NCBI RefSeq assembly: GCF_001889265.1
Contig: NZ_CP018151.1
Coordinates: 3,348,001 to 3,412,000, forward strand
Direction of reading: 5' to 3'
DNA from: Microbacterium sp. 1.5R
Lineage (GTDB): Bacteria; Actinomycetota; Actinomycetes; Actinomycetales; Microbacteriaceae
Length of the DNA: 64,000 bases
Positions 52,519-60,264 of the stretch are shown here, piece after piece. The position numbers were made by a program, and so were the translations under genes. Every line of letters begins with the position of its first letter. The stretch's first letter is position 1. The notes under the pieces are model-generated. The model was given only the letters and a program-made list of their open reading frames with translations. It had not been told where the DNA came from and did no database searches.

Positions 52519-53051
52519 AGCGGGATCCTCAGGAGCATGCCGAACACCACGTAGACGAACGCGGTGACGGAGACGGAGTAGATGATCAGGCTCAGCCACC
52601 GGCGGTGCCCGTAGAGGAGCATGAGAGTGGCCATCAGCACGGCGGCGGCGATCGGGAAGACCTCGATGCGGTAGCCGAAGAGGATGACGGATCCGAGCGA
52701 CCACACCGCGATGAAGGCCCCGGCGATCAGCAGGGTGGCGATGACGCGGACCACGCCGCCCGGCTGGATGCGGTCGAGGTCTTCGCGGCCGGGAGCGGGG
52801 CGGGTGATCGCCAGAGCCAGGATCACGAGCGAGACGACGACCGCCGTGACCGCGAGGACCATGGGCCAGAAGCGCGCGTCGATCTGTCCGGGCAGTGCCT
52901 CTCGGCGCAGCGGGATCTGCGTGGCCAGGAAGAGATAGCCGGCGCTGAACGCCAGGGCGACGGCGCCGAAGACGATCTCGAGCGGTCGCGAGGGCGGTGC
53001 TCCCTGGTGCGCGTCCTGCTCGATCGCAGGAGTGACATCGGCGTGGGACAT
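52515..53051 (-). CDS. tctB: TTT transporter small membrane subunit (TctB)
   Basis: A 178-aa, four-helix subunit of the tripartite tricarboxylate transporter: after an N-terminal tail come helices around 28-48, 68-86, 105-128 and 135-175. ARFWPMVLAVTAVVVSL is the family-typical second segment (core RFWPMVLAV). Its stop is overlapped by the GTG of tctA, and it starts 76 bp after the binding-protein gene. Confidence 0.88.
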   Translation of the reverse strand: MSHADVTPAIEQDAHQGAPPSRPLEIVFGAVALAFSAGYLFLATQIPLRREALPGQIDARFWPMVLAVTAVVVSLVILALAITRPAPGREDLDRIQPGGVVRVIATLLIAGAFIAVWSLGSVILFGYRIEVFPIAAAVLMATLMLLYGHRRWLSLIIYSVSVTAFVYVVFGMLLRIPL

Positions 53052-53127
53052 GGTGCTCCTTCCCTGGTCTGACGTGCGGCGACGGACCGCGGGGCCGGCG
53101 TGCGGCCGACCCCGCAGTCGGAGCCGG

Positions 53128-54096
53128 TCAGCCCAGGAGGTCCTTGAACAGGTCGAACTGCTCGTTCACGAACGTCGTCCACTCGGCCGAGTCGCGGTAG
53201 ACCACGAGGTTGCCGGCATCCTTCTGGAACTGCTGGTAGGTGTCGGACTCGACGGCCTCCTTGACGGCGGCCTCGAGCTCGCTCTTCACGTCATCCGGCA
53301 GACCCTTGGGGGCGTAGATGCCGCCCCAGCCGCCGAAGACCACGTCTTCGCCGATCGCCTCGTCGGCTGTCGGCACGTCCTCGGCGTCGGGGTGACGCTC
53401 GTCGTTGAGGACTGCGAGGATGCGCACGGCCTCGCCCTGCGCGAGAGCCTCACCCAGGCCGGACACGGCGGCGACGGTCTCACCGGATGCGGCGGCGGCG
53501 ACCGCCGTCGCTCCACCGTCGTAGGGAACCGGCGTGAACGCGGCGCCGGTCGCGTCGCCGAGGCCGATCGTCGCGGCCTCCCAGATGGAACCCGCGCCGG
53601 AGTTGGCGACGGTCACGGCGCCGGCCTCGGCCTGGGCGACCAGGTCTTCCAGAGTCTCGATGCCGCTGTTCGCGCCGACCGTGACGACACCGGGGGCGAG
53701 CATGATCTGTCCCAGCAGGTCGAAGTCCTCGGGCAGCACGTTCGCGCTCTGCGTGGTGTTGAGCATCGCGATCTCGACCGGGGCGAACCCGATGACGTAG
53801 CCGTCCGGATCCTGCGATCCGACGTACTCCATCGCGAGAGCCCCTGCCGCACCCGGCATGTTCTCGGGGATCACGCTGACGCCGAGGATGCCCTCGAGCT
53901 CGGTCGCGAGGGCACGCGACGACAGGTCGGATCCACCGCCCGGGTTCGCCTGGATGATCAGACGGATGTCATTCTCGGGAAAGGCGGATTCCGCGTCTAC
54001 ACCCTCTTCGACCTTCGTGCAGGCCGACAGGACGAGAGCGGTGGCGGCGACGGCCGCGAGAGCGGCGGCGGCCCGGGTGATGCGCTTGCGGGGCAT
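53128..54096 (-). CDS. tctC: TTT transporter substrate-binding lipoprotein (TctC)
   Basis: The 322-aa Bug/TctC-family protein has a lipobox LSAC (Cys26) after a Lys/Arg-rich start. The fold is shown by IRLIIQANPGGGSDLSSRALA (core NPGGGSDLSSRA), VIPENMPGAAGALAMEYV and GWGGIYAPKGLPDDVKSELE (core GIYAPKGLPDDV). Bug proteins bind carboxylates without charged side chains; tricarballylate, citrate and sugar acids are known ligands of relatives. First gene of the tctCBA-aldolase operon, with the 36-bp palindrome 46 bp upstream. Confidence 0.92.
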   Translation of the reverse strand: MPRKRITRAAAALAAVAATALVLSACTKVEEGVDAESAFPENDIRLIIQANPGGGSDLSSRALATELEGILGVSVIPENMPGAAGALAMEYVGSQDPDGYVIGFAPVEIAMLNTTQSANVLPEDFDLLGQIMLAPGVVTVGANSGIETLEDLVAQAEAGAVTVANSGAGSIWEAATIGLGDATGAAFTPVPYDGGATAVAAAASGETVAAVSGLGEALAQGEAVRILAVLNDERHPDAEDVPTADEAIGEDVVFGGWGGIYAPKGLPDDVKSELEAAVKEAVESDTYQQFQKDAGNLVVYRDSAEWTTFVNEQFDLFKDLLG

Positions 54097-54141
54097 CTTT
54101 GCTCCTCTACGTGGGTCGACCTTGTTGTCGACCCCCTGACC

Positions 54142-54177
54142 GTATCAGTGTTGACTGTTAACAGTCAACACTGATAC
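54142..54177. promoter_or_regulatory. Perfect 36-bp palindrome, GntR-type operator
   Basis: An 18-bp arm (GTATCAGTGTTGACTGTT) followed directly by its exact complement, centred on GTTAAC. It contains TTGACTGTTAACAGTCAA, the FadR-like spaced pattern, and lies 46 bp before tctC and 83 bp before the divergent phosphatase gene. No T-run follows, so an operator is more likely than a terminator. It resembles the site upstream of the gntR gene (58844-58862). Confidence 0.75.
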
Positions 54178-54259
54178 CGGTATACAACTCTCCGCCACCG
54201 CCTGTCATCCGCGCCCCGGCAGGTGCGAGTATGAGAGCAGCTACGAGGGGAGCGGAGCA

Positions 54260-55420
54260 ATGTTCGATGAACGCAGACGCCAGCAGGCTCTGGAGGAACT
54301 CGGGATCCTGGACACACCACGGGATGAACGAGTGGATCGGGTCGCCAGGCTGGCTCAGCAGATGTTCGGTATGCCGATGGTGAGCGTCTCGCTCCTGGAC
54401 GGCGACCGCCAGTGGCGCAAGTCGGAGATCGGACTCGGCGGGCGAGAGGCGCCCCGACAGGATTCGTTCTGCGACTACACGGTCGGCCAGGACCGCACGG
54501 TGGTGATCGAGGATGCCAGCGCGACCGAGAACTTCGCGGCGAATCCGTTCGTGGTCGGTGATCCGCACCTCCGGTTCTACGCCGGGCACCCGCTGCACGC
54601 ACCCGGCGGCGAACCGGTGGGAACGCTGTGCGTCCTCGACACCGAGCCGCACACCTTCTCGGAGGCGCAGCGCGACCTGCTGCGCGACCTCGCCTTCTGG
54701 GTGCAGACCGAGCTCGCGGCCGACGCCGAGCTCGATCAGGCCACTCTGATCCAGAGCGCGCTGCGACCGCACTCGCTCCCCACCATCGCCGGCTACACGA
54801 TCGCGGGCGGGGGCGCCTCGCGTGGCCGCCTGGCGGGTGACTTCTACGACCTCCGCCTCCACGGCGGCGCGCTGCGCATCACCCTCGCCGACGCGATGGG
54901 CAAGGGCACGGGTCCCGCCATCGTCGCCGCGGGCGTGCGCGCCTCACTGCGCACCGCTCCCGAGCGCAGCATCGCCGAGGCCGTCGCCGACGCCGACCGG
55001 CTGCTCGAGGAGGACCTCTCCGAGACGACGATGTTCGTGACGGCGGTCCACGCCGAGCTGCAGCCCGAGACCGGCGATCTCGAGGTGATCGACGCCGGGC
55101 ACAGCCTCGCGTTCATTCTCCGAGCCGACGGCTCGTGGGAGCACCTTCGCTCGACCGGCCTCCCCCTGGGGATGGGCGCCGCCCTTCCGGACCAGGATGC
55201 TCGGGAGTCCCGGAGCACGCGCCTCGAACCCGGAGACGCCTTCGTGTGCTGCAGCGACGGCCTGCTCGACGTGCTCGACGCCGATGACCCGTTCGCCCAC
55301 GTGGCCCGCGTGCTCGACGCGCTCGGTCCCGATGGGGCGATCAACGAGGCGCTGCAGCTCATCTCGGACGATCGAGCGACCGACGACATCACCGTGGTCG
55401 TGGTGCGGCGCGACGCATGA
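54260..55420 (+). CDS. GAF plus SpoIIE/PP2C serine phosphatase
   Basis: The 386-aa protein starts with a GAF-type sensor domain (about 20-165; MFGMPMVSVSLLDGDRQW, FCDYTV, DPHLRFYAGHPL, GTLCVLDTEPHTFS) and ends with a SpoIIE/RsbU-like PP2C domain (about 185-386) with the metal-binding LAGDFYDL and LADAMGKGTGPAIVA and VCCSDGLLDV. Such enzymes dephosphorylate STAS antagonists to release them from kinases. Here it is the first gene of a four-gene operon and its stop is overlapped by the GT2 gene, so the obvious substrate is the STAS protein at 57362. The signal for the GAF domain is unknown. Confidence 0.9.
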   Translation: MFDERRRQQALEELGILDTPRDERVDRVARLAQQMFGMPMVSVSLLDGDRQWRKSEIGLGGREAPRQDSFCDYTVGQDRTVVIEDASATENFAANPFVVGDPHLRFYAGHPLHAPGGEPVGTLCVLDTEPHTFSEAQRDLLRDLAFWVQTELAADAELDQATLIQSALRPHSLPTIAGYTIAGGGASRGRLAGDFYDLRLHGGALRITLADAMGKGTGPAIVAAGVRASLRTAPERSIAEAVADADRLLEEDLSETTMFVTAVHAELQPETGDLEVIDAGHSLAFILRADGSWEHLRSTGLPLGMGAALPDQDARESRSTRLEPGDAFVCCSDGLLDVLDADDPFAHVARVLDALGPDGAINEALQLISDDRATDDITVVVVRRDA

Positions 55421-57378
55421 CCGCCCGCTTCGCCGCGATCCGCATCATCGCGGTGCTGTCGGTGCTGCTCGGTGTGAACTACGTCGCGTGGCGCTGGCTC
55501 GAATCGGTGAACTGGTCGGCGTGGTGGATCGCCGTGCCCCTGGTGATCGCAGAGACCTACAGCCTGATCGACACCTTCCTCTTCTGTCTCACGATGTGGC
55601 GGGCCAAAGAGCGGCCGGCTCCCGTGTCGCCGCCTCAGGGCACGGTCGACGTGTTCATCGCGACGTACAACGAGCCGATCGAGCTCGTGATGACGACCGC
55701 GCGAGCAGCGCGCGGGATCGCCTATCCGCACACCACCTGGATCCTCGACGACGGTGCCCGACCCGAGCTCGAGCGGGCCGCCCGCGACGCCGACATCGGC
55801 TACCTCACCCGCTCCGACGACTGGATGGGCAAGCCCCGTCACGCGAAGGCGGGCAACCTCAACAGCGCGCTCTTCGAGACCGACGGGGAGTTCCTCCTCA
55901 TCCTCGACGCGGATCAGATCCCCGATCCGCTGATCCTGCACCGCACGCTCGGGTACTTCGCCGACGACCCGGAGGTCGCCGTGGTGCAGACCCCGCAGTG
56001 GTTCGTCAACGTCGACGAGGCCGATCCGCTCGGCAGCCAGGCGCCGCTGTTCTACGGCCCGATCCAGCAGGGCAAGGACGGCTGGAACGCGGCGTTCTTC
56101 TGCGGATCGAACGCCGTGCTCCGTCGCGACGCCCTGATGCAGCTCGGCATCATCGGCTACGTGCGCGAGGTGACGGACACCGCGGCTCGCGCGCTGCGCA
56201 CCTCCGAGACCCTGGTCGAGAAGGAGATGCGCTCGGCATCCGATCCGGAACTCCGTCGCGAGCTTTTCGCACTGCACGTGACGATCGGCCAGAGCCGTCG
56301 TGATCTCGCCGGCGGGGCGCCCGTGCGCGAGGTCGCCGACGCGGTGCTGGCTGCGGTGCACAACGCCTCGGTGATCCTGGTCGCCAAGGATCTCGCCGGC
56401 ATCAGATCCGACCTCGCGGAGCTGGGCTCCCTGCCGATCGCCCACGATGCGCAACTCGACGCGATCGTCGTCGACGAGGCGGGCCTGACGGCGCTCGCCC
56501 AGTCGGATCTGTCGCCGATCACTGCTCTCGACGCCGTACGAGCGCTGCTCGACGCTCTCCGCCTCGACCGCGGCGACGAGGCGCAGCCGATCCTTCCGCT
56601 CGCCACGATCTCGGTCACGGAGGACATGGCCACCGCGATGCAGCTGCACTCGCTCGGCTGGCGCAGCGTCTACCACCACGAGATCCTGGCGAAGGGCCTC
56701 GCGCCCGAGGATCTGCGGACGATGCTGACGCAGCGCCTGCGCTGGGCACAGGGCACGCTGCAGGTGATGCTGCGCGACAACCCGCTCGCGAAGCGCGGAC
56801 TGTCGATCGGGCAGCGGCTGATGTACTTCGCCACGATGTGGAGCTATCTCTCGGGGTTCGCCGCCGTGATCTATCTCACGGCGCCGGTCGTCTACCTGGT
56901 GTTCGGCGTGCTTCCCGTGACCGCCTGGTCGGTCGACTTCTTCGTGCGGTTCCTGCCCTACTTCCTCGTCAACCAGCTGCTGTTCCTCGTGGTCGCCAAG
57001 GGGCTGAGAACCTGGCGCGGGCAGCAGTATTCGCTCGCGCTGTTCCCGGTCTGGATCCGCGCATGCTGGACGGCGTTCGCGAACGTGGTCTTCGGCCGCC
57101 CCCTGTCGTTCGCCGTGACGCGCAAGGACGGACGGGATCCGCGAGGAGTACCGTGGCGCGAGATCTGGCCGCAGCTGACCGCGATGGTCGTGCTCAGCGT
57201 GGCGCTCGTGATCGGCATCACCCGCGTCGTCATCGGAACGGGCGACGGCACCGGCACCCTGGTCAACACGGTGTGGGTGCTGTACGACCTCGTCGTGCTC
57301 AGCGTCATCATCCAAGCCGCCCGCTACCGCGGACCGGCCCGAACCCTCGAGGAGGAGAACCATGGATCTCAGCACTGA
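55417..57378 (+). CDS. BcsA-like GT2 polysaccharide synthase with inserted domain
   Basis: A 653-aa membrane glycosyltransferase of the cellulose/curdlan synthase type. Two N-terminal helices are followed by the GT2 core: FIATYNEP, DDGARPE (111-117), DADQIP (164-169), FFCGSN (227-232), TED (401-403) and QRLRW (439-443). Four or five C-terminal helices follow. In BcsA about 95 residues separate DAD and TED; here about 235 do, because residues about 244-393 (56146-56596) form an extra, mostly helical block. No PilZ domain is present, so c-di-GMP activation of the usual kind is not expected. Its start overlaps the phosphatase stop; its end overlaps the STAS gene by 17 bp. Confidence 0.88.
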   Translation: MTARFAAIRIIAVLSVLLGVNYVAWRWLESVNWSAWWIAVPLVIAETYSLIDTFLFCLTMWRAKERPAPVSPPQGTVDVFIATYNEPIELVMTTARAARGIAYPHTTWILDDGARPELERAARDADIGYLTRSDDWMGKPRHAKAGNLNSALFETDGEFLLILDADQIPDPLILHRTLGYFADDPEVAVVQTPQWFVNVDEADPLGSQAPLFYGPIQQGKDGWNAAFFCGSNAVLRRDALMQLGIIGYVREVTDTAARALRTSETLVEKEMRSASDPELRRELFALHVTIGQSRRDLAGGAPVREVADAVLAAVHNASVILVAKDLAGIRSDLAELGSLPIAHDAQLDAIVVDEAGLTALAQSDLSPITALDAVRALLDALRLDRGDEAQPILPLATISVTEDMATAMQLHSLGWRSVYHHEILAKGLAPEDLRTMLTQRLRWAQGTLQVMLRDNPLAKRGLSIGQRLMYFATMWSYLSGFAAVIYLTAPVVYLVFGVLPVTAWSVDFFVRFLPYFLVNQLLFLVVAKGLRTWRGQQYSLALFPVWIRACWTAFANVVFGRPLSFAVTRKDGRDPRGVPWREIWPQLTAMVVLSVALVIGITRVVIGTGDGTGTLVNTVWVLYDLVVLSVIIQAARYRGPARTLEEENHGSQH

Positions 57379-57694
57379 CATCAGGGACGGCTTCGCCGTG
57401 ATCTCCCTGTCCGGACGCCTCACGGCGACGGGAGCACCGCTGCTCCGCAAGGCGGTGAACGACCTCGTGGCCGGAGGCGAGTCGAGGATCGTGATCGACA
57501 TGGCCGACCTGCAGTTCGTCGATTCGTCGGGCCTGGGAGCCCTCGTCGGCGGTCTGAAGAGCGCCAGGGTCGCCGGCGGCGATCTGCGCATCGCAGCAGT
57601 GCCCGAGGCGGTGCGGACGGTGCTGCACCTGACGAATCTCGACCGCGTGCTGCTCGACCACCCGACACCCGAGACGGCGTTCGATGGGCGTTGA
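57362..57694 (+). CDS. STAS anti-sigma-factor antagonist-like protein
   Basis: The 110-aa protein is a canonical STAS domain: VISLSGRLTATGAPLLRKAV (N-terminal half), then the phosphorylation loop DLQFVDSSGLGALVGGLK, with Ser55/Ser56, of which the second is the usual phosphoacceptor position in RsbV/SpoIIAA (VDSSGLG). It begins inside the GT2 gene (17-bp overlap) and ends 11 bp into the next gene, so all four genes are translationally linked. It is the probable switch between the kinase-like protein that follows and its target. Confidence 0.9.
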   Translation: MDLSTDIRDGFAVISLSGRLTATGAPLLRKAVNDLVAGGESRIVIDMADLQFVDSSGLGALVGGLKSARVAGGDLRIAAVPEAVRTVLHLTNLDRVLLDHPTPETAFDGR

Positions 57695-58118
57695 GGAGCG
57701 CCGGGCGCACGTCGCGGGCCTCGCCGGCCCCGCCTTCGTCGAGCACGTCCTCGACGCCCTGGACGCCCTCTGGGAGTCCGCCCCGCATGTGGCGCCCGAG
57801 GACCGCACGCTGTTCGCACTGGCGGTCAGCGAGGTGTCGACGAACATCGCCACGCACGCTGACGCGCAGGGCGAGCCGGATGTCGGCATCACCGTCGAGG
57901 TCGACATCGAGGTCGGCGCCGACGACCTCGTCGCGACCTTCGTCGACACGGCCGATCCGGCCAGGATCGACTGGGATGCGGTCACGATGCCCGGCGTCGA
58001 CAGCGAGAGCGGACGCGGCCTCGCCCTGTCGAGCGCTGTGCTCGACGATTTCGAGCACAGCGGCGATGCGACCGGCAACACCTGGGTGCTGCGTCGTCGC
58101 CTGACGCCTCCCGCCTGA
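57684..58118 (+). CDS. GHKL anti-sigma-like serine kinase (RsbW-type)
   Basis: A 144-aa HATPase_c_2 domain protein. The N-box is LFALAVSEVSTNIATHA (Glu50, Asn54), FVDTADPARIDW is the G1-like loop and SGRGLALSSAVLDDF the G2 loop. It is the size of RsbW/SpoIIAB and should phosphorylate the STAS protein encoded just upstream. Its other partner in classical systems would be a sigma factor; none is encoded nearby, which points to the GT2 enzyme as the controlled target. Confidence 0.85.
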   Translation: MGVEERRAHVAGLAGPAFVEHVLDALDALWESAPHVAPEDRTLFALAVSEVSTNIATHADAQGEPDVGITVEVDIEVGADDLVATFVDTADPARIDWDAVTMPGVDSESGRGLALSSAVLDDFEHSGDATGNTWVLRRRLTPPA

Positions 58119-58169
58119 TCCGGACGGAGATCTGTCGGAGACCGTCAGAGATCCGACGCGCAGGCGCCG

Positions 58170-58835
58170 TCAGGCGGGACGGTCGGCGAGCTCGCTGAGC
58201 ATCCGGTCGCGTGCGCCGTCGAGGTGGGCCGTGAGCACCGCCGCAGCCTCGTCGGGGCTGCCGGAGCGCATCACCTCCATGAGCTTCATGTGGTCGTCGG
58301 ACGACTCGTGGAGGTCGTCGTCGTGGTTGATGGTCACCTCGAGGAGCGACGCGAAGGTCGGCAGGTACTGACTCCACGCGCCCTGCAGACGCGGATGGTC
58401 GGCGAGGACGTAGATCTCGGAGTGGAACTCGAGGTCGGCGGCGACGAAGGCGGCGTGATCGCCCCTGTCTGCGGCCTGACTCATGCGATCGACCGCAGCC
58501 GCCATCGATGCCCAGCGCTCGTCGTCCTCCACCCTCATGGCGCGCGACAGCGCGAGCTGCTCGAGGGCGCCGCGCAGACTGTAGAGCTGATCCACGTCGT
58601 CCTGCGAGAGCCCGGTGATGTACACGCCCCGAGGGCGCTGCACTTCGACGAGCTTCTCGAAGCTGAGCTGGGTGAGGGCGTCGCGGATCGGCCCCCTGCT
58701 CACCGAGAACTCCTCGGCGAGGGCCTCCTCGGTGATGCGCGCGCCGGGCGAGAGCTCGCCGCGCACGATGCGCTGACGCAGGACCTGCGCCACCTGCGCG
58801 CCGAGGGACTCTCCGCGCTTGACGGTCTGTGTCAC
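58170..58835 (-). CDS. GntR-family (FadR-like) regulator
   Basis: The 221-aa regulator has a GntR winged helix (about 10-75; QVLRQRIVRGELSPGARITEEALAEEF, core LSPGARITEEALAEE, and FSVSRGPIRDALTQLSFEKLV, core VSRGPIRDALTQL) and an FCD all-helical effector domain (about 90-215) with the metal-type HSEIYVLADHPRL. The site CCTGTTAACTGTTGACAGG lies 9 bp upstream of its start, and a related longer palindrome lies before tctC, so it most likely regulates itself and the TTT-aldolase operon 4 kb away. It faces the partner-switching operon's 3' end. Confidence 0.92.
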   Translation of the reverse strand: MTQTVKRGESLGAQVAQVLRQRIVRGELSPGARITEEALAEEFSVSRGPIRDALTQLSFEKLVEVQRPRGVYITGLSQDDVDQLYSLRGALEQLALSRAMRVEDDERWASMAAAVDRMSQAADRGDHAAFVAADLEFHSEIYVLADHPRLQGAWSQYLPTFASLLEVTINHDDDLHESSDDHMKLMEVMRSGSPDEAAAVLTAHLDGARDRMLSELADRPA

Positions 58836-58843
58836 GGTGACCT

Positions 58844-58862
58844 CCTGTTAACTGTTGACAGG
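58844..58862. promoter_or_regulatory. GntR operator in its own promoter
   Basis: CCTGTTAACTGTTGACAGG, a 19-bp near-perfect palindrome. It shares TGTTAAC and GTTGAC with the 36-bp palindrome before tctC. Confidence 0.7.
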
Positions 58863-58908
58863 ATACACACCGACGGGGGAACGCCCCGTGGGGCGCTCCC
58901 CCGCATGC

Positions 58909-59349
58909 TCAGCTGAGCCAGGCGGGAACCCGACCGCGCAGGAAGGCGCCGTCGAGCGAGAAGCGGCCCGCGCCGGTGAACGCGAGCGCGAGGGCCGCGA
59001 CGCCGAGAACCGCGACGAACTCGTAGCCGCCCTCGCCGACCCAGAGGCCCGCCGGAAGGTGCACCGCTAACAGGGCCACGATCATGTCGATCGCGAGCAG
59101 GATGCCGACGGGGCGCGTGAAGAGTCCCAGCGCCAGCAGGATGCCGCCGATCAGCTCGATGAAGGCGACGACCGGAGCCGCGATCTCGGGCAGAGGGATG
59201 CCCATGCCTGCGAAGCTGCCGATGGTTCCGGGGAGGGTGTACTCGAAGATCTTCTGCGCCCCGTGAGCGGCGAAGACGGCGCCGACCACGACGCGGAGGA
59301 CGAGCAGTCCCAGCGAGGCGGCGGCAGAGGGGCGGGTGGTGTTCGTCAT
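58909..59349 (-). CDS. DoxX-family membrane protein
   Basis: The 146-aa protein with four membrane helices belongs to the DoxX/DoxD-like family: LRVVVGAVFAAHGAQKIF is the usual first helix (core GAVFAAHGAQKIF), followed by FIELIGGILLALGLFTRPVG (core ELIGGILLALGLFTR). Members are membrane subunits of uncertain role, linked to redox or thiosulfate stress in some actinobacteria. The gene is monocistronic; its neighbours are a GntR gene and the divergent Pr6Pr gene. Confidence 0.85.
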   Translation of the reverse strand: MTNTTRPSAAASLGLLVLRVVVGAVFAAHGAQKIFEYTLPGTIGSFAGMGIPLPEIAAPVVAFIELIGGILLALGLFTRPVGILLAIDMIVALLAVHLPAGLWVGEGGYEFVAVLGVAALALAFTGAGRFSLDGAFLRGRVPAWLS

Positions 59350-59556
59350 GAGGAGGTGTTCCTTCGTGGCAGGACACCGCGCGCCAGGCGCGGAGCAGGG
59401 GCGATCCCTGCATCCACGCTATGAAGACGACTTTTCCGTCTCCTGTACGAGTCGCGGGGCAGACGCCCGCCCCGTTCTCTTCCGTAGACTCGCCGGATGG
59501 CATGATGCGCGATATACGGGAACATCGGGCACAGCCGGAAAGGGGCAGAGGCGAAG

Positions 59557-60201
59557 GTGAGGGCACGATCGGTGTTCGGCGTGCTGCGCCTGACGACAGC
59601 AGCCGTCTGCACCGTCGCCCTCGTACACCGCCTCTTCTGGGGTCTGAGCTCGCGGACGATCGCCGGCGAGAACTTCTTCGCCTATCTCACCGTGCAGTCC
59701 AACTGCGCCCTCGTGGTCGTGCTGCTGATCGGCACGGTGCTCGCCTTCATCCGGGCGACGGACCCCCGCTGGTTCACCGTGGCTCTGGCCCTCGTGCTCA
59801 CCTGGACCATCACGGCAGGGCTCGCCTTCGCGCTCATCGTCTGGCAGGCGGGTCTGCGCGGCATCCGCGTCGACGTGCCCTGGTCGGACCAGGTGCTGCA
59901 CTTCTACCTGCCGGCCTGCACCGCCCTCGCCTGGGTGCTCACCCCCGGGCACCGCGGGGTGCCGTGGTGGGTGGTGCCGACGGCGCTCACCTTCCCGCTC
60001 GCCTGGGGCGGAGTCACCATGTGGCGCGGACCGTCGGTGGGCTGGTACCCGTATTACTTCCTCGACCCGCGGCAGGTGTCCGGCCCGCCCGAGTTCCTGA
60101 TCACCAGCGCAGTGGCCCTGGCGATCTTCGCTCTCGTCGCGACGGTGATCGTGCTCGTCAGCAGGATGCGACGGCGCGGCCACGAGCGGCCGGAGGTCTG
60201 A
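59557..60201 (+). CDS. Pr6Pr-family membrane protein
   Basis: A 214-aa protein with six predicted helices of the Pr6Pr (FAR-17a/AIG1-like) family: FFAYLTVQSNCALVVVLLIG carries the family TVQSN motif, and VDVPWSDQVLHFYLPACTALAW the DxxLHxxxP motif (core DQVLHFYLP). AIG1/FAR-17a relatives in eukaryotes are lipid hydrolases; bacterial function is unknown. The start is GTG at 59557. It is preceded by a 207-bp divergent region with no clear operator and a short inverted pair GACG/CGTC around 59424. Confidence 0.78.
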   Translation: MRARSVFGVLRLTTAAVCTVALVHRLFWGLSSRTIAGENFFAYLTVQSNCALVVVLLIGTVLAFIRATDPRWFTVALALVLTWTITAGLAFALIVWQAGLRGIRVDVPWSDQVLHFYLPACTALAWVLTPGHRGVPWWVVPTALTFPLAWGGVTMWRGPSVGWYPYYFLDPRQVSGPPEFLITSAVALAIFALVATVIVLVSRMRRRGHERPEV

Positions 60202-60264
60202 GCGCGCTCGATCCGGCGGGATCAGGCTCGCGTGATCAGGCAGGGGGCGAGCAGGCTCGTGCGA

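Noticed and set aside
54142..54177. 36-bp palindrome as a terminator
   Set aside because: It lies between two divergent genes, has no T-run and resembles the site at the gntR promoter, so an operator is preferred.
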